Shown here: positions 1 to 8,447 of the stretch, piece after piece | Layout: each line of letters opens with the position of its first letter | Position numbering within the stretch: the stretch's first letter is position 1 | DNA from: JBMFVE01 sp049966155 | Lineage (GTDB): Bacteria > Bacteroidota > Ignavibacteria > Kryptoniales > JAKASW01 | DNA length: 64,000 bases | Reading direction: 5' to 3' | Assembly (NCBI GenBank): GCA_049966155.1 | Contig: JBMFVE010000001.1 | Span: 310,001 to 374,000, forward strand | Notes under the pieces: generated by a model | Databases searched by the model: none | Told to the model about the DNA's origin: nothing | What the model saw: only the letters and a program-made list of their open reading frames with translations | Translations under genes and position numbers: made by a program

Positions 1-1052
1 CTATCGAAATAATTAAACGCAAACAATCAAGAAGTGGAAATGAACTAAAAAAATATATAGACATACTTGATTCCTCAGCTCAACGTGCAGCTGAATTGAC
101 CTCCCAGCTTCTTACATTCTCCAGGCAGCGTGAACGAAACCTTAAGCCTCTTTACCTTAACAACATTGTACAGGAGGCAATGAACATTCTAATTAGAAGT
201 CTGGGGAAAAACATTCGCTTCGAAAGCGCCCTTGACCAAAACATTTACGCAATTGAGGGAGACTCCAGTCAAATTGAACAGGTTATCTTAAACCTTTGTA
301 TCAATTCAAGAGATGCAATGCCTAACGGGGGAGTACTGCGGATTGAAACATCCAATGTTGATCTATCTCCAAGACTTGCTCAACAAATACATGATGCTAA
401 ACCGGGTAAATATGTGTGTCTGACCGTCTCCGATACAGGCGTTGGGATGGATCAGGACACACAGAGAAAAATTTTTGAACCATTCTTCACTACCAAACCA
501 ATCGGCAAAGGAACAGGCCTCGGCCTGTCAATAGTTTATGGCATTATAAAAGATCATAACGGCTTTATTAAGCTGTACAGCGAGGTTGGGCGCGGTACAA
601 CATTTAAAATCTTCTTCCCGGCTACCAACAAAATACCACTTGAGGAATCCACTGCGACTCCAAAAGAAATCTCCCGTGGCAACGAAACAATCCTGATTAT
701 CGATGATGAAGAAACACTTCTTGATCTTACCCGCGAAATACTTGAAAACCTTGGATACAAAATTATAACTGCGCGGGGAGCAATGGATGGAATTGAAACT
801 TTCCGTTCAAAATACAGCGAAATAGATCTTGTTATACTTGATATGATGATGCCTGAAATGACCGGAAGAGAAGTATATCCTGTTTTGAAAAGTATAGACC
901 CGGAAGTAAAAGTTTTGCTTGCAACAGGTTTGAGCGTTGGAGAAAGAGTAGATGAACTTTTAGCAATGGGTGTAACGCACCTCGTAAGTAAACCTTATTC
1001 AGTTGATGACCTTGCCACTCAGGTGCGCCAAACTATTGACGAGAAAATTTAA
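1..1052 (+). CDS. Hybrid sensor histidine kinase (5' end outside window)
   Basis: The frame is open from the first bases of the window, so the start and the sensor region are missing; a TTG at 96 is only an internal codon. What remains is the end of a HisKA dimerisation helix (RAAELTSQLLTFSRQR), a HATPase domain with N box (NLCINSRDAM), G1 (DTGVGMD), F box (FEPFFTTK) and G2 (GKGTGLGLS), and a C-terminal receiver with the acidic pair IDDEE, phosphoacceptor in VILDMMMPEMTG and conserved Lys in VSKPY. Kinase and receiver both look intact, so the protein probably phosphorylates its own receiver or a phosphorelay partner. Its stop lies six bases from the stop of the convergent receptor-like gene. 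The stimulus cannot be inferred. Confidence 0.93.
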   Translation, partial: IEIIKRKQSRSGNELKKYIDILDSSAQRAAELTSQLLTFSRQRERNLKPLYLNNIVQEAMNILIRSLGKNIRFESALDQNIYAIEGDSSQIEQVILNLCINSRDAMPNGGVLRIETSNVDLSPRLAQQIHDAKPGKYVCLTVSDTGVGMDQDTQRKIFEPFFTTKPIGKGTGLGLSIVYGIIKDHNGFIKLYSEVGRGTTFKIFFPATNKIPLEESTATPKEISRGNETILIIDDEETLLDLTREILENLGYKIITARGAMDGIETFRSKYSEIDLVILDMMMPEMTGREVYPVLKSIDPEVKVLLATGLSVGERVDELLAMGVTHLVSKPYSVDDLATQVRQTIDEKI

Positions 1053-1058
1053 CTCAAT

Positions 1059-3059
1059 TTAATTTAGAAATTCCCAGTTTACACCAATTGCAATACTGCG
1101 ATCCAACATTGGATAAACCGGGGCAAGAATGTATTGCTGGTTGGTAAAATTATACCATACAAAGTAAACAATTGCGCTGCCAATCTTACCCGTCACAAAA
1201 AAATCGGAACTACCAAAGGGACCAAACAAATTCACATTTGATTGATAGTAAACAATCGTTTCGGGATAAAGCTCATACCCGCTGAAAGTACTCATAGCCT
1301 TCCCGCGTATTCCGGTTTTCAAATCTAAATGGCCAGAAAAAAGGGTGTCGTGATAAAATATTTCACCAGAAATAAAAAACCTCGGGAGAGAAGAGGTTTT
1401 CTCCTGATCAATTTTTTCCTCAATATAATTTAGCATCCCATCAGCTTCAATCTTCCAAATTCTTAAACCAGCAGAAATATCGAAACCATATAATACACGC
1501 CTGTCCAGATTCACAACCGAGAGTTTGGGATAAGCAGGCTGACCGGCGTAAGCTGTCCTGTAGTATATAGGTTGATCAATCAACCTATAAAAAGACCTGG
1601 CAGAAAGAGAAATTACATCAGGAATCCTATATGATACCTCAAGCTGGATTAAATGATGCCTTTCCTGCTGCAACAATGGATTTCCTGAAAAGTCTTGAGA
1701 GACAAAAAATTTTTGAGCAAGGGTTGGCAAATGTTGAGAATAATTTCCGCCAAGCTCAGCCCTGAAATGCGACTCTTCTATTCCAAAACTGGCACCAAAC
1801 GCGGGGTACAGCTTTGAGGAGACGACATCAGCCCGTCCAAAAAGGCCCAACACAAGAGCTCGAAAACGATATTTATCATCAAAATACATTGAAAATTTAT
1901 TTAACGATGGCACCACTGCTTGAGAATTGTAATTATTTTCCAGGTGAGTTAAATCAGCTCCATAATTTAATGTATTCCCAAACATCACAGCACTGCCGCG
2001 AAGAACCATTCCAAGTTTATTATCCGTATTATGAAGATAGTACGGTCCGCCATCCGGAGATGATACATCTCCAAAAATAAAATTGTCGTATCCGTAAAAA
2101 AAAGATAGGTTGATGAATTGTGCAGAATCCAGCGGATCAACCTGTGAATAAGCCGCAACAACATGATGCCTCAAATACGTCAGGTTTGCTGTTTTGCTTC
2201 TGAGATTGATAAGATACTGATCAAAGGTATCCTGACCAAGCGCATAAGGCATTGCACCACCTGTCATCCCACCTTTTGTACGGTAGTAAATTTCCGATAA
2301 CGAAATTTGACGCGTCGAATCTATGCTGTATCGGTACTTGACTCTGACGTTAGCACCATCGTAAACCGAATTGTTGAATCTCCCATTTGTTGTCTGCCGT
2401 TCAAACCCCACCTCGACATTTGAACTGATTCCGATGTTTTGCGAGAATACGCCGTCTGTAATTAAATAGTTGTAAGGCTCTTCCAGATGCCGCACCTTGC
2501 TGTAAGGCACACTTTGATTGTACAAACTTGTTTGAAGATTTATTAGTCCGCCAGTACCGTTGAATTCATAAATCGGCGACCGGAGTGCATCGATATATTG
2601 GACGGCCTTTGTAAATTCCATCGGAATTTGATAAAGGTTTACCACACCTGTCGTTCCATCTCTGTAACTAACTCCATCAATCAAGAATGAAGTGTACTCC
2701 ACCCCCAGTCCATCAAAGAAAAGATCTGAAGGATTACCTGGCTGAGACATGTCCGCCAGAAAAGTACCTGGCAATTTTTCAAATATTTCACCGGAGTAAG
2801 TATAGTTGCTCCATTCAATCTCTGAATCGGAAATCGCTGCTGACGACGAAACACTGAGAAGCCCAGACGTGCAAACAGGCTTCAGCAAATGGTATGAAAA
2901 AAATTTTAACGAATCTGCAGTACCTCCTGAAACAGCAACAGAATCTTCTATTTGAAACGCGTACCCGGTAATTGCCCAAATACCAAAGATTAGAGACACA
3001 CTGACAAGGCTCTTACCATAAATTAAAATTTTTTCCGTAAACTTATCTGCACAATTCAC
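1059..3059 (-). CDS. TonB-dependent-receptor-like outer-membrane barrel protein
   Basis: This 666-residue product has a basic N-terminus and a hydrophobic segment (about residues 14-36) like a signal peptide. A plug-like region follows at about 75-165, including FLIDGVSYRDGTTG and EFNGTGGLINLQTS, typical of TonB-receptor plugs. The rest alternates polar and aromatic residues like a beta-barrel and ends in NWEFLN, with an aromatic near the C-terminus as in BAM substrates. I see no clear TonB box or carboxypeptidase-like N-terminal domain. Its start overlaps the stop of the upstream NamZ-like gene by four bases, so the two are translationally coupled and it is the last gene of the long minus-strand cluster. 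The ligand is unknown; muropeptide-related uptake is only a guess from the neighbour. Confidence 0.72.
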   Translation of the reverse strand: MNCADKFTEKILIYGKSLVSVSLIFGIWAITGYAFQIEDSVAVSGGTADSLKFFSYHLLKPVCTSGLLSVSSSAAISDSEIEWSNYTYSGEIFEKLPGTFLADMSQPGNPSDLFFDGLGVEYTSFLIDGVSYRDGTTGVVNLYQIPMEFTKAVQYIDALRSPIYEFNGTGGLINLQTSLYNQSVPYSKVRHLEEPYNYLITDGVFSQNIGISSNVEVGFERQTTNGRFNNSVYDGANVRVKYRYSIDSTRQISLSEIYYRTKGGMTGGAMPYALGQDTFDQYLINLRSKTANLTYLRHHVVAAYSQVDPLDSAQFINLSFFYGYDNFIFGDVSSPDGGPYYLHNTDNKLGMVLRGSAVMFGNTLNYGADLTHLENNYNSQAVVPSLNKFSMYFDDKYRFRALVLGLFGRADVVSSKLYPAFGASFGIEESHFRAELGGNYSQHLPTLAQKFFVSQDFSGNPLLQQERHHLIQLEVSYRIPDVISLSARSFYRLIDQPIYYRTAYAGQPAYPKLSVVNLDRRVLYGFDISAGLRIWKIEADGMLNYIEEKIDQEKTSSLPRFFISGEIFYHDTLFSGHLDLKTGIRGKAMSTFSGYELYPETIVYYQSNVNLFGPFGSSDFFVTGKIGSAIVYFVWYNFTNQQYILAPVYPMLDRSIAIGVNWEFLN

Positions 3060-4297
3060 TTATACAGCAGAAACTTTTCTCTGAAGCGAGAAAATTGTTC
3101 AGTTTCCTTTTGCCAGGAGCTTATAATCTCACCGGGATGCTTGCCTTCGTATATCATTTTGCGAATTACCGGCGTACCTGCCAGCCTATCCAGCGCCAGT
3201 GGCCTGACTTTTAGAGAATCTGGATAAAGCTTCCTTAGTGCCCATAACAAATAAATCCCCATTTCAACCGGTTTAAGCCTGTTTCGATCGGTAACGACAA
3301 TTTTAACTCCATGGCAAATTTCTCCCTCGTACTTTGGATTGTTTGCCCATGGCAGGGATTCAGGTTTAAAATCAACCTTTTCAAACCTGACACCTTTGAT
3401 ATGTTGCTGATTTAAAAGATTTGCCAATTTTTTTCCGTTGATAAATGGAGCTCCGATATATTCAAAAGGCTTCTCTGTCCCTCGCCCTTCCGAAATATTT
3501 GTAGCTTCTATCAATACAGTTCCTGGATAAACTTCTACAGATGCCATATCAGGTAAATTTGGGGATGGCTTTTGCCACAAAAGGCCTGTTTGATCATACC
3601 ACATTTTCCTATCATAGTTTTCCATTTTTATTACTCTGAGGTTGGCCTTATTTCCACCCGCTATCCATCCCGCTTCGTTGAACATTGTTGCCAACTCACC
3701 TGGAGTCATGCCATAGACGCTTGGAATTGGCTGTATGCCAACAAATGACTTTAGTGAATCAACAAGAACTGGCCCATCAACAAAATCCGCCCTTAACATA
3801 TCAGGTCTATCAAGCACAATATATTCAATACGATTTTCAGCTGCAGCCTCAAGGGTTAAATCAAGTGTACTGATATAGGTATAAAACCTTGCCCCAACAT
3901 CCTGAATATCATAAATCAGGACATCTATTCCTTTTAACATTTCTGGAGTAGGTTTATTGGTCCTGCCATAAAGCGAAAAAATTGGAATACCCGTCTTTTC
4001 ATCAACGCCGTTTCCCACCACCGCTCCCGCAGGTGCTGTGCCGCGAATCCCATGTTCCGGACCAAACAATGCCACAACTTTCGTTCCATGGACACCTGCA
4101 AGCACATCGACAATGTGCCTGCCATCCTGCAGCATTCCACTCTGATTTGTAATAATGCCGACCCGCTTGCCTTTGATCAGATTTAAAAATCTTTGAACAA
4201 AAATTTCATCTCCAGTAAGAACTCTCCCACCTGCTTGACAGGTAGAAAGGAGCAGAAAAAACGACAACACAATGTTGAAAAGTTTAGCTTGTTTCAT
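3056..4297 (-). CDS. namZ: NamZ-like exo-beta-N-acetylmuramidase (DUF1343)
   Basis: The 413-residue protein carries the hallmarks of the DUF1343/NamZ family: VGIITNQSG, VVALFGPEHGIRG, IPIFSLYG, DVLIYDIQDVGARFYTY and YIVLDRPD. Characterised members remove terminal MurNAc from peptidoglycan fragments during cell-wall recycling. The N-terminus (MKQAKLFNIVLSFFLLLSTC) is an export signal; LSTC is an imperfect lipobox, so it may be a lipoprotein or be cleaved after CQA. Start and stop overlap the neighbouring genes by four bases each, so it sits between the Nudix hydrolase and the receptor-like gene in one transcript. Length is normal for the family. Confidence 0.88.
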   Translation of the reverse strand: MKQAKLFNIVLSFFLLLSTCQAGGRVLTGDEIFVQRFLNLIKGKRVGIITNQSGMLQDGRHIVDVLAGVHGTKVVALFGPEHGIRGTAPAGAVVGNGVDEKTGIPIFSLYGRTNKPTPEMLKGIDVLIYDIQDVGARFYTYISTLDLTLEAAAENRIEYIVLDRPDMLRADFVDGPVLVDSLKSFVGIQPIPSVYGMTPGELATMFNEAGWIAGGNKANLRVIKMENYDRKMWYDQTGLLWQKPSPNLPDMASVEVYPGTVLIEATNISEGRGTEKPFEYIGAPFINGKKLANLLNQQHIKGVRFEKVDFKPESLPWANNPKYEGEICHGVKIVVTDRNRLKPVEMGIYLLWALRKLYPDSLKVRPLALDRLAGTPVIRKMIYEGKHPGEIISSWQKETEQFSRFREKFLLYK

Positions 4298-4857
4298 GGT
4301 TTTAACCCATCCATTTTATTGATCGAGTTTAGCCTATCGATAACCAAAGACCATGCCGCTAAAGTCATACCATCCCAGATTTCACCTTTTCTAATCTTCT
4401 CCTTGAATTCCTCTTTTGATAAAAGTATAATTTCAAATTCCTCACTTGGATCTCTCTGCCTGTAAGCGGGAGACAAACATCTGGCAATGTATACATTACA
4501 AACCTCGTCTGTAATCCCATTCATTGGATTTATCTGACCAACAAAAATCCACTCTCGAGCAGAAAAATTTGCTTCCTCTGCAAGCTCATTTTTTGCAGTC
4601 TCCAAAAAATCTCCGTTCTTGACTCCTCCGGCAGGAAATTCAATGCTCACCCGCTGCCAGAGGTAACGCATTTGTCTAACAAAAACGAGCCTTCCATCAT
4701 CCATTACAGGCACAATAACAGACGAACCTGGAGTATGAACATAGTGGTACTCGCTTACGTTTCCATCTGGAAGAAGGTATAAATCCAGCCGGTAGTCCCA
4801 GTAAGGATTTTTGTGAACTAAAGCTGTGCTCAGCCTTTCCAGTCGATGCAGTGACAA
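4294..4857 (-). CDS. Nudix hydrolase, ADP-ribose pyrophosphatase-like
   Basis: The 187-residue protein has the YrhO/NudF-type arrangement with PAGG before the Nudix box and a downstream EFEIILLSKEEF segment. The box reads GDFLETAKNELAEEANF: the metal-binding Glu cluster (ExxEE) is present, but the usual first Glu is Asp, the Arg of the REUxEE core is Asn, and the spacing is one residue short. Hydrolysis of ADP-ribose or another nucleoside diphosphate linked to a second moiety is the family expectation, but the altered box makes substrate and activity uncertain. Its start is two bases from the ndk stop and its stop overlaps the namZ-like start. Confidence 0.82.
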   Translation of the reverse strand: MSLHRLERLSTALVHKNPYWDYRLDLYLLPDGNVSEYHYVHTPGSSVIVPVMDDGRLVFVRQMRYLWQRVSIEFPAGGVKNGDFLETAKNELAEEANFSAREWIFVGQINPMNGITDEVCNVYIARCLSPAYRQRDPSEEFEIILLSKEEFKEKIRKGEIWDGMTLAAWSLVIDRLNSINKMDGLKP

Positions 4858-4859
4858 TT

Positions 4860-5282
4860 TTATTGTAACTCAACAATCTCTCGTTCAGAAAAAAAGAAAC
4901 CAACCTCACGCAAAGCGTTTTCAGGGGAGTCAGATCCATGAACCGCGTTTTCCTGTTTGTTACTTGCAAAATCCCGCCGTAGAGTCCCCGGAGCGGCTTC
5001 TTTCGGATCAGTAGCACCTATCAGTTTTCTAAACTCCTCAACTGCATTGGTCTTTTCCAGGACCATCACAACACATGGCCCTGACGACATAAATTCAACC
5101 AGGTCATTATAAAATAACTTCCCACGATGCACTGCATAAAATTCTCCGGCGGTTTTCTTTGTGAGTCTTACCATTCTCATCGCCAGTATCTTAAAGTTCT
5201 CCTTTTGAATTCTTGCAATAACTTCGCCAATTTGATTTTTTCTTACGGTGTCAGGTTTCAATATTGCTAAAGTGTGATCCAT
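4860..5282 (-). CDS. ndk: Nucleoside diphosphate kinase
   Basis: The product transfers phosphate from NTPs to NDPs. The 140-residue length, the N-terminal TLAILKPDTV and the active-site His in NAVHGSDS are diagnostic. I place the start at the ATG at 5282, preceded by AAAGGTGA; the GTG at 5297 that would add five residues is part of that ribosome binding site. It lies between sucD and the Nudix gene in a tightly packed transcript, which fits a nucleotide-metabolism role. Nothing in the sequence suggests loss of function. Confidence 0.96.
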   Translation of the reverse strand: MDHTLAILKPDTVRKNQIGEVIARIQKENFKILAMRMVRLTKKTAGEFYAVHRGKLFYNDLVEFMSSGPCVVMVLEKTNAVEEFRKLIGATDPKEAAPGTLRRDFASNKQENAVHGSDSPENALREVGFFFSEREIVELQ

Positions 5283-5312
5283 GAGTTCAACAATCACCTT
5301 TCTACTATTTAA

Positions 5313-6287
5313 TTAATTTCGAGATCTTTTTGTTGAGTTGACAGACACAGTTAATTTCTTTGAAGGCTTTTTTGAAGGCTTTCGAGTAACAATGACAGAT
5401 GCATTTATTTTGGACTTTTTTCCAAGGACCTTTGCAACGGTCTCACCTATTAAGGCTGGACTCTCAACAACATGAACTCCTGCTTTCCGCATGGCACTCA
5501 TCTTTTCAGAAGCAGTTCCATGACCACCTGATATAATTGCCCCGGCATGACCCATACGGCGCCCGGGAGGAGCAGTTCGACCGGCGATAAAACCAATAAC
5601 CGGTTTATTAAAATATTTCTTTATGTACGCAGCAGCCTCTTCTTCAGCTGTGCCGCCAATTTCCCCAATCATTACAACGGCTTCTGTTTGATCATCGTTT
5701 TTAAAAAGCTCAAGAGCATCTATAAACTTCGTTCCAATTATTGGGTCGCCCCCAATTCCAACACAAGTTGACTGACCATAGCCCTGGGCAGTAATTTGAG
5801 CTACTGCCTCATAAGTCAAAGTGCCGCTTCTTGAAATTACACCCACACTTCCTTTACGGTGAATAAACCCTGGCATTATTCCAACTTTGGCCTTTCCAGG
5901 CGATATCACCCCAGGACAGTTTGGCCCAACAAGTTTCGTTCCCTTCTTTTTTAAATAATCATATATCCCAACCATGTCTCTAATGGGAATTCCTTCTGTT
6001 ATGCAAACTATAAGCTTAATGCCCGCATTCGCAGCTTCTGCTATCGCATCAGCTGCAAATGGAGCCGGTACAAAAATTATTGACGTATTGGCACCTTCAT
6101 TCTTTACAGCCTCATCAACTGTGTTGAAAACAGGTACGTTAAGATGTTTTGTTCCACCTTTACCTGGAGTTACTCCAGCAACAACTTTTGTCCCGTATTC
6201 AATCATTTGTTCGGTGTGAAATGATCCTTCACCACCAGTAATCCCTTGTACCACAAGGCGCGTTGACTTGTCGATAAGTATGCTCAT
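5313..6287 (-). CDS. sucD: Succinyl-CoA ligase (ADP/GDP-forming) alpha subunit
   Basis: This is the CoA-binding, phosphohistidine-carrying subunit of the TCA-cycle enzyme. It shows the CoA/nucleotide fold motif VVQGITGGEGSFH, VGPNCPGVISPGKAKVGIMPG, and the active-site His in RMGHAGAIISGGHGTASEK. At 324 residues it is about thirty longer than usual because of a Lys/Arg-rich tail after VLGKKSK (KPSKKPSKK and following). The beta subunit gene sucC is not adjacent and must lie elsewhere, which is unusual because sucC and sucD are commonly paired. It sits 11 bases after gatA and 30 before ndk. Confidence 0.95.
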   Translation of the reverse strand: MSILIDKSTRLVVQGITGGEGSFHTEQMIEYGTKVVAGVTPGKGGTKHLNVPVFNTVDEAVKNEGANTSIIFVPAPFAADAIAEAANAGIKLIVCITEGIPIRDMVGIYDYLKKKGTKLVGPNCPGVISPGKAKVGIMPGFIHRKGSVGVISRSGTLTYEAVAQITAQGYGQSTCVGIGGDPIIGTKFIDALELFKNDDQTEAVVMIGEIGGTAEEEAAAYIKKYFNKPVIGFIAGRTAPPGRRMGHAGAIISGGHGTASEKMSAMRKAGVHVVESPALIGETVAKVLGKKSKINASVIVTRKPSKKPSKKLTVSVNSTKRSRN

Positions 6288-6298
6288 TGTTTTTTCTC

Positions 6299-7741
6299 TT
6301 ACCTCTGTGCTGAATGTTCTATATAATTTGCTAATGACAATATAGTTGCTTCATCAAATTGCTTTCCTAAAATCTGCAAACCTACCGGCAAACCAGAGAA
6401 ATCACTGCCAATCGGTACCGAAATAGCAGGGATTCCGGCAAGATTTGCCGACACCGTATAAACATCAGAAAGATACATTTGCAAAGGGTCGGAAGTCTTC
6501 GCCCCGAGCTTGAAGGCGGTTGTAGGAGCGGTCGGCATTACAATTACATCCACTTTGGCAAATGCACGGTCAAAATCCTCTTTAATTAATCTTCTGACTT
6601 TTTGAGCCTTTCTGTAATAAGCTTCATAATAACCGGCTGACAGCACAAATGTTCCAAGCATAATCCTCCGCTTAACCTCCGCCCCAAATCCTTCCATCCT
6701 GGTCTTTACATACATTTCATTCAGGTTTTCAACACCTTCCGCCCTGTAACCGTACCGTGCTCCATCGTACCGCGCAAGATTTGACGACGCTTCTGCAGTT
6801 GCAAGTATGTAATACGTTGCAATTGTATATTTAAGATGTGGTAAATTAACCCGTTCCACTTGCATACCTTCCTGCCTGAAAAGATCAAGCTGCCTTTCAA
6901 CTGCCTGCTTTACCTCTTCAGAAAGTCCTTCACTGTAGGTCTCTTCAGCAATACCAACGCGAAGCACTTTTACTTCTCGATTAATTAGGCTTGTGTAGTT
7001 TGGGACAGGTACCATTGACGAAGTTGAATCTCTAGGGTCATGTCCCGCGATGACTTCTAAAAGCAACGCAGAGTCATAAGCATATTTTGAGAACGTACCA
7101 ATCACATCTAATGATGAGGCAAAGGCAACCAAGCCATAACGGGAAACTCGTCCATACGTCGGTTTTAATCCTACTACTCCACAAAATGAAGCAGGCTGCC
7201 GAACTGACCCACCTGTATCTGAACCCAGCGCGGTGTGGCAATGTCCCGCTGCGACAGCAGCTGCGCTCCCTCCACTTGATCCACCAGGCACACGGGTCTT
7301 ATCGACCGGGTTCAAAGTAGGTCCAAAAGCGCTGTATTCAGTGGACGACCCCATTGCGAACTCATCCAGGTTGGTCTTCCCTATAATTATTGCATCTTCT
7401 CTTATAAGCCGCTCAATAACAGTAGCATCATAAACTGATACAAATTTTTCAAGCATTCTGGAACCACAGGTCAGCTTGCGATTTTTTATTGCAATAATAT
7501 CTTTGACAGCTATTACCATCCCGGCTAACCTGCCAGCATCACCCGATTTAATTTTACGATCTACTACCTCTGCTTGAGTCAGGCAATCATCATACAGTTC
7601 AAGAAAAATATTTAGATCAGCATCAGACTTTGCGGTCAATAAAAAGTTTTTGACAGACTCATATACTGAGGTTTCCCCCGCAAAAAGTCTGCGGCGGTAG
7701 CTTTCAAAATCACCTTTGTAGTTGACCCTTTGATCTGCCAA
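6299..7741 (-). CDS. gatA: Asp/Glu-tRNA amidotransferase subunit A
   Basis: The 480-residue amidase-signature protein supplies ammonia from Gln for transamidation of Glu-tRNA(Gln) or Asp-tRNA(Asn). The Lys of the Ser-cisSer-Lys triad is in VIAVKDI and the serines are in GGSSGGSAAA and GSDTGGSVRQPASFCG. The sequence GVVGLKPTYGRVSRYGLVAFASSLD is strongly GatA-like rather than a general amidase. Translation appears to start at TTG (7741), six bases after the tatA stop; no in-frame ATG fits better. gatB and gatC are not in the window. Confidence 0.94.
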   Translation of the reverse strand: MADQRVNYKGDFESYRRRLFAGETSVYESVKNFLLTAKSDADLNIFLELYDDCLTQAEVVDRKIKSGDAGRLAGMVIAVKDIIAIKNRKLTCGSRMLEKFVSVYDATVIERLIREDAIIIGKTNLDEFAMGSSTEYSAFGPTLNPVDKTRVPGGSSGGSAAAVAAGHCHTALGSDTGGSVRQPASFCGVVGLKPTYGRVSRYGLVAFASSLDVIGTFSKYAYDSALLLEVIAGHDPRDSTSSMVPVPNYTSLINREVKVLRVGIAEETYSEGLSEEVKQAVERQLDLFRQEGMQVERVNLPHLKYTIATYYILATAEASSNLARYDGARYGYRAEGVENLNEMYVKTRMEGFGAEVKRRIMLGTFVLSAGYYEAYYRKAQKVRRLIKEDFDRAFAKVDVIVMPTAPTTAFKLGAKTSDPLQMYLSDVYTVSANLAGIPAISVPIGSDFSGLPVGLQILGKQFDEATILSLANYIEHSAQR

Positions 7742-7747
7742 TCCCGT

Positions 7748-8020
7748 TCAGGACTTAATGTCTGTCTTTTCGTTAACTGTTGTCTTGAGTTCTTGCGCGG
7801 AAGAAGGTGACTCGATTTGTTTTTGTTGGATGCTTTCCTTCTTTGGCTCTTCTTTTACACTCTTGTCAATCTCGTCCTGAACATCTCTCATCGCCCTCTT
7901 GAACTCCCGAATACCTTTGCCTATCGACTGTGCTATGTCAGGAATTCGCTTCGGACCGAAAAAGATTATTATGACAAGTAAAATAAGGATGAGCTCACCA
8001 AATCCAATATTTTCAAACAT
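7748..8020 (-). CDS. tatA: Twin-arginine translocase TatA/E family protein (copy 3 of 3)
   Basis: A 90-residue protein with one N-terminal membrane helix (ELILILLVIIIFFGPKRIP) followed by the amphipathic helix IAQSIGKGIREFKRAMRD and a long charged tail. The FGPKRIP hinge is the TatA signature. TatA oligomers form the transient pore for folded proteins carrying twin-arginine signals. It is the last of three tandem tatA genes and has the longest cytoplasmic tail (KEEPKKESIQQKQIES). GGAG lies upstream of the ATG. tatC is not in the window. Confidence 0.92.
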   Translation of the reverse strand: MFENIGFGELILILLVIIIFFGPKRIPDIAQSIGKGIREFKRAMRDVQDEIDKSVKEEPKKESIQQKQIESPSSAQELKTTVNEKTDIKS

Positions 8021-8038
8021 TTCATTTACTCCAGAGCA

Positions 8039-8221
8039 TTAATCTTTTTTGTCATCCTGTTTGTCAACATCATCAGTGTTGACCTCGCGCATCGATTTTT
8101 TAAACTCCCTGATTCCTTTACCTATCGACTGCGCAATCTCGGGTATTCGTTTTGGACCAAAAAAAATGACCAAAACCAGGACAATTAGAAGTATTTTCCC
8201 TAAACTAAGGTCTTCAAGCAT
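8039..8221 (-). CDS. tatA: Twin-arginine translocase TatA/E family protein (copy 2 of 3)
   Basis: A 60-residue TatA/E homologue with helix KILLIVLVLVIFFGPKRIP and the shared amphipathic stretch IAQSIGKGIREFKKSM. I start it at the ATG at 8221, eight bases after GGAG; a GTG at 8242 would add seven residues and overlaps the stop region of the previous copy. The short acidic tail (NTDDVDKQDDKKD) differs from the other two copies, so the three may have separate roles like TatA and TatE rather than being recent identical duplications. Confidence 0.9.
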   Translation of the reverse strand: MLEDLSLGKILLIVLVLVIFFGPKRIPEIAQSIGKGIREFKKSMREVNTDDVDKQDDKKD

Positions 8222-8242
8222 CTCATCTTCTCCAGAGCTCAC

Positions 8243-8428
8243 TCAGCTCTTTTTTTCATCGTTACGTTTATCTTTGTTATCATTATCCTGATCCTGAACT
8301 GATTTCTTGAACTCTCTTATACCCTTTCCAATGCTTTGAGCAAATTCCGGTATTCGCTTTGCGCCAAAAAAAATCAAAAGAAATACAAGTATCAGTATAA
8401 GCTCAGGAACACCAATTCCATCAAACAT
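8243..8428 (-). CDS. tatA: Twin-arginine translocase TatA/E family protein (copy 1 of 3)
   Basis: A 61-residue TatA/E homologue: helix ELILILVFLLIFFGAKRIP, then FAQSIGKGIREFKKSVQD and a short, highly charged tail. It differs from the other copies in having Ala instead of Pro in the FGxKRIP hinge. It is first of the tandem array on the minus strand, 19 bases after purQ. Same-direction packing suggests all three are made from one message with gatA and the purine genes. Confidence 0.92.
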   Translation of the reverse strand: MFDGIGVPELILILVFLLIFFGAKRIPEFAQSIGKGIREFKKSVQDQDNDNKDKRNDEKKS

Positions 8429-8447
8429 AAGTGTCCTCCACTTTCCA

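Noticed and set aside
5283..5297. Five-residue longer start for ndk (GTG)
   Set aside because: The GTG belongs to the ribosome binding site of the ATG at 5282, and the shorter protein has the normal family length.
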